From positions 1 to 7,626 of the forward strand of contig CAYLVM010000116.1 in NCBI GenBank assembly GCA_964387145.1: 7,626 nt of DNA, in the 5' to 3' direction. The notes under the pieces were generated by a model. That model saw only the letters and a list, made by a program, of their open reading frames with translations, ran no database searches and was not told the DNA's origin. Source of the DNA: JAMBLL01 sp964387145 (lineage in GTDB: Bacteria; Actinomycetota; Acidimicrobiia; Spongiisociales; UBA5794). Below are positions 5,987-7,626 of the stretch, in pieces (positions within the stretch are counted from its first letter, which is position 1; each line of letters starts with the position of its first letter). Made by a program: the position numbers and the translations under genes.

Positions 5987-6140
5987 GAACCGAAGGGTTC
6001 GATCGGCCTTCACCATCGCGTTGATGGTCGGTCGAGCGGGGAAAGGACGACCACAGACTCCGACGGAGTTCGTCGGATTTGTGGCCTTGACAGGTTTCGC
6101 GGCTTAGGGCTTAGGCCGAGGGCACCGGGCAACTGCCCGG
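5987..6140 (+). ncRNA. Structured 5' leader RNA of the vWA gene (candidate cis-regulator)
   Basis: The non-coding stretch between the CDC48-like gene and the surface-protein gene holds a dense chain of hairpins: GAACC/GGTTC with loop GAAG (5987-6000); ACCATC/GATGGT (6012-6028), which competes with an 8-bp pairing of GATCGGCC (6001-6008) to GGTCGGTC (6026-6033); a two-part stem CCACA/TGTGG (6051-6055, 6080-6084) enclosing CCGACG/CGTCGG (6060-6065, 6071-6076); CGGC/GCCG (6100-6103, 6115-6118) around a tandem GGCTTAG repeat; and CCGGGC/GCCCGG with loop AACT (6125-6140). The last ends 13 bases before the ribosome binding site. It does not match any riboswitch consensus I can recall with confidence. 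The mutually exclusive early pairings would suit a switch, but function is inference. Confidence 0.45.
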
Positions 6141-6153
6141 ATCGACACAGGGT

Positions 6154-6160
6154 GGAGGAA
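6154..6160 (+). promoter_or_regulatory. Strong ribosome binding site fixing the vWA gene start
   Basis: GGAGGAA lies six bases before the ATG at 6167. It is the strongest Shine-Dalgarno match in the window and decides the start against the in-frame ATGs further on. It follows the CCGGGC/GCCCGG hairpin by 13 bases, close enough for leader folding to affect translation. Confidence 0.8.
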
Positions 6161-6166
6161 GGCACG

Positions 6167-7626
6167 ATGCCTAATACATGGTTCCCACAACGTGGGTTTT
6201 CTCGTCGACTACTCAATCTGGTTCTCGCATCACTGCTGGCCACAGCAACGGTGGTTCTCATACAGGGTGGACCGGCGCTCGCCGTGGACGTTCCCTCGGT
6301 GACAAACCCCGCGTGGCCCGACAAGTGCGGCGTCGACATCGTGATGGTGTTCGATGCCTCGAATTCGATCGAGGGCACCGACGCCACCCTGATGAAGCAA
6401 GCAGGCACCGAGTTCGTCGACGCCCTCACCGGATCACCGTCTAACGTCGCTGTGACCTGGTTCCGCGGCATCGACAGCAGGGGCGGAGACGGCGTCGGAG
6501 GAACACAGATCCCACTCACGAGCGTCGCGACGTCGGGAACCGATGTCAACGCCGCCATCAACAGCATCGCCTTCCCCGGAGCAGGTGATGATGGTGGGAC
6601 GAACTGGGAACACGGCTTCAATACCACGGACCCATTCCCCAGCGCCGACATCATCCTGTTCATGACCGATGGAAACCCAACGACGTTCAACGGTTCCCAG
6701 GATCTGGGTATCCCCCCTCCGGACCCGGAGGATGTCGATGCTGGCGTCACCGAAGCCAACAACGCGAAGCTGGCCGGTGCTCGTATCCTGGCCGTGGGCA
6801 TCGGAACCGAGATCTCCACTGAGAACCTCAAGCGGATCTCAGGACCGACGCAGGGAGATGACTGGTACCTCGCGTCCGACTTCGCCGATCTGATCAACAA
6901 ACTCCCCGACATCGCATTGAAACTCTGCAACGGTTCGGTCACCGTTGAGAAGATCGCCGATGGTGCACCGGCGGCAGACTGGGAGTTCACGGCAACGCCG
7001 GACACTGCCAGCCCATCTGCAACACAGGTCACGGGCACCGATGGGAAGGCAACCTTCACATGGAAGATCTTCCCCGGTAACCCGATCGACGTCACGGTCA
7101 CCGAGACGTTGCAGGACGGCTTCACGTTCCTCGACTACTCGTGCACCAACGAGCAGACAGGTCAGACGCTCACAGCAGGGTTCTCCCTCGGCCAGGGGGA
7201 CAACGTCAACTGTACGTTCAACAACATCACGACACCCGACCCACAGATCGCCATCGAGAAGACGACGAACGGCGCAGACGCCGATACGCCGACCGGTCCT
7301 CAGGTCCTCGTTGGGGACCCGGTCACGTGGACCTACACGGTGACGAACCCCGGCAACGTTGCACTGTCCAACGTCACGGTCACCGATGACCGGGGTGTCA
7401 CCCCGGTCTATCAAGGCGGCGACACGGATGACAACGGACAGCTCGACCCGGGCGAGACGTGGACGTACACGGCCAACGGCACCGCAGTTGCGGGCCAGTA
7501 CGCGAACACCGGGACGGCCACCGCCGACTTCGAGGAGTCGCCGATCACCGACACGGACCCGTCTCACTACTTCGGTGTCGACGTATCCATCGATATCGAG
7601 AAGGCGACGAACGGTGAGGATGCCGA
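6167..7626 (+). CDS. Secreted vWA-domain adhesin-like protein with Ig-like repeats (3' end outside window)
   Basis: An open frame of 486 codons runs off the right edge without a stop. Residues 1-39 are a Sec signal peptide (FSRRLLNLVLASLLATATVV core, cleavage expected after PALA). A von Willebrand factor A domain spans about 55-250 with a complete metal-binding MIDAS: Asp63-x-Ser65-x-Ser67 (DASNS), Thr145 and Asp168 (MTDG). Residues 254-355 form a SpaA/prealbumin-like beta domain with Cys254, Cys326 and Cys349. From about 360 come DUF11/DUF7507-type Ig-like modules of bacterial surface proteins: one complete (to about 470), containing a 12-residue EF-hand-like loop DTDDNGQLDPGE (419-430) that should bind calcium, and a second beginning with IEKATNG at 477. 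Such proteins usually act in adhesion or surface-layer scaffolding; a C-terminal sorting signal or anchor would be beyond the window. The start is set by a strong ribosome binding site. It forms its own transcription unit with a long leader. Confidence 0.88.
   Translation, partial: MPNTWFPQRGFSRRLLNLVLASLLATATVVLIQGGPALAVDVPSVTNPAWPDKCGVDIVMVFDASNSIEGTDATLMKQAGTEFVDALTGSPSNVAVTWFRGIDSRGGDGVGGTQIPLTSVATSGTDVNAAINSIAFPGAGDDGGTNWEHGFNTTDPFPSADIILFMTDGNPTTFNGSQDLGIPPPDPEDVDAGVTEANNAKLAGARILAVGIGTEISTENLKRISGPTQGDDWYLASDFADLINKLPDIALKLCNGSVTVEKIADGAPAADWEFTATPDTASPSATQVTGTDGKATFTWKIFPGNPIDVTVTETLQDGFTFLDYSCTNEQTGQTLTAGFSLGQGDNVNCTFNNITTPDPQIAIEKTTNGADADTPTGPQVLVGDPVTWTYTVTNPGNVALSNVTVTDDRGVTPVYQGGDTDDNGQLDPGETWTYTANGTAVAGQYANTGTATADFEESPITDTDPSHYFGVDVSIDIEKATNGEDA
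7253..7614 (+). repeat. Module-length direct repeat inside the surface-protein gene
   Basis: The 20-base segment 7253-7272 (ATCGAGAAGACGACGAACGG) recurs at 7595-7614 with one mismatch, A to G. The spacing is 342 bp, exactly 114 codons, the length of one Ig-like module. It marks the start of a repeat array that continues past the right edge. Confidence 0.75.

Noticed and set aside
5987..6000. GAACCGAAGGGTTC as a second LexA box before the vWA gene
   Set aside because: The GAAC and GTTC halves are separated by six bases, not the four required; it is better read as a hairpin.
6034..6100. Leader as a ydaO-type c-di-AMP or GEMM c-di-GMP riboswitch
   Set aside because: GAGCGGGG and TGACAG faintly resemble ydaO elements, but the rest of that consensus is missing, and the ACGCAAAGCC signature of GEMM is absent. 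The similarity is too weak to name.
6010..7125. Minus-strand open frame of 371 codons opposite the vWA gene and its leader
   Set aside because: The plus strand encodes a clear signal peptide, MIDAS and Ig-like modules with a strong ribosome binding site; the antisense product has no recognisable motif.

Overview
The window is high-GC DNA whose coding style looks actinobacterial. The signs are strong GC bias at third codon positions, a Mycobacterium-type LexA box (GAAC-N4-GTTC core), an actinobacterial-type DEDDh-exonuclease/GIY-YIG nuclease fusion, a CDC48-like ATPase and probable leaderless starts. A deep-branching actinobacterium is possible, but no marker here fixes the genus.

Layout. (1) Positions 1-63, minus strand: the first 21 codons of a uridine/nucleoside phosphorylase-type gene that runs off the left edge. 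(2) 215-1012, plus: a SpoU/TrmH-family RNA 2'-O-methyltransferase, divergent from the phosphorylase and convergent with the next gene. (3) 1024-1560, minus: a small secreted lipoprotein of unknown function. (4) 1655-2155, minus: a cysteine-free thioredoxin-fold (DsbA-like) protein. (5) 2294-3964, plus: a DnaQ-like exonuclease fused to a UvrC/Cho-like GIY-YIG endonuclease with Fe-S-type cysteines and a UVR motif. (6) 3992-5926, plus, 27 bp downstream: a CDC48-like double-AAA+ ATPase with an intact D2 ring and a degenerate D1 ring. (7) 5927-6166: a promoter candidate and a leader of about 180 nt rich in hairpins. (8) 6167 to the right edge, plus: the start of a secreted von Willebrand factor A (vWA) adhesin-like protein with repeated Ig-like modules.

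How the parts fit. The strongest regulatory signal is a perfect LexA/SOS box (2265-2280). It lies exactly in the 17-bp spacer of a good promoter whose predicted transcription start is the GTG codon of the nuclease gene. The two-gene unit, nuclease fusion then CDC48-like ATPase, therefore looks like a DNA-damage-induced operon. A protein-remodelling motor would be made together with a repair nuclease. Whether the ATPase acts on DNA-repair complexes is inference. The right-hand surface-protein gene is a separate unit with its own promoter and a potentially regulatory leader RNA. No tRNA, rRNA, CRISPR array, insertion sequence or integrase was seen.
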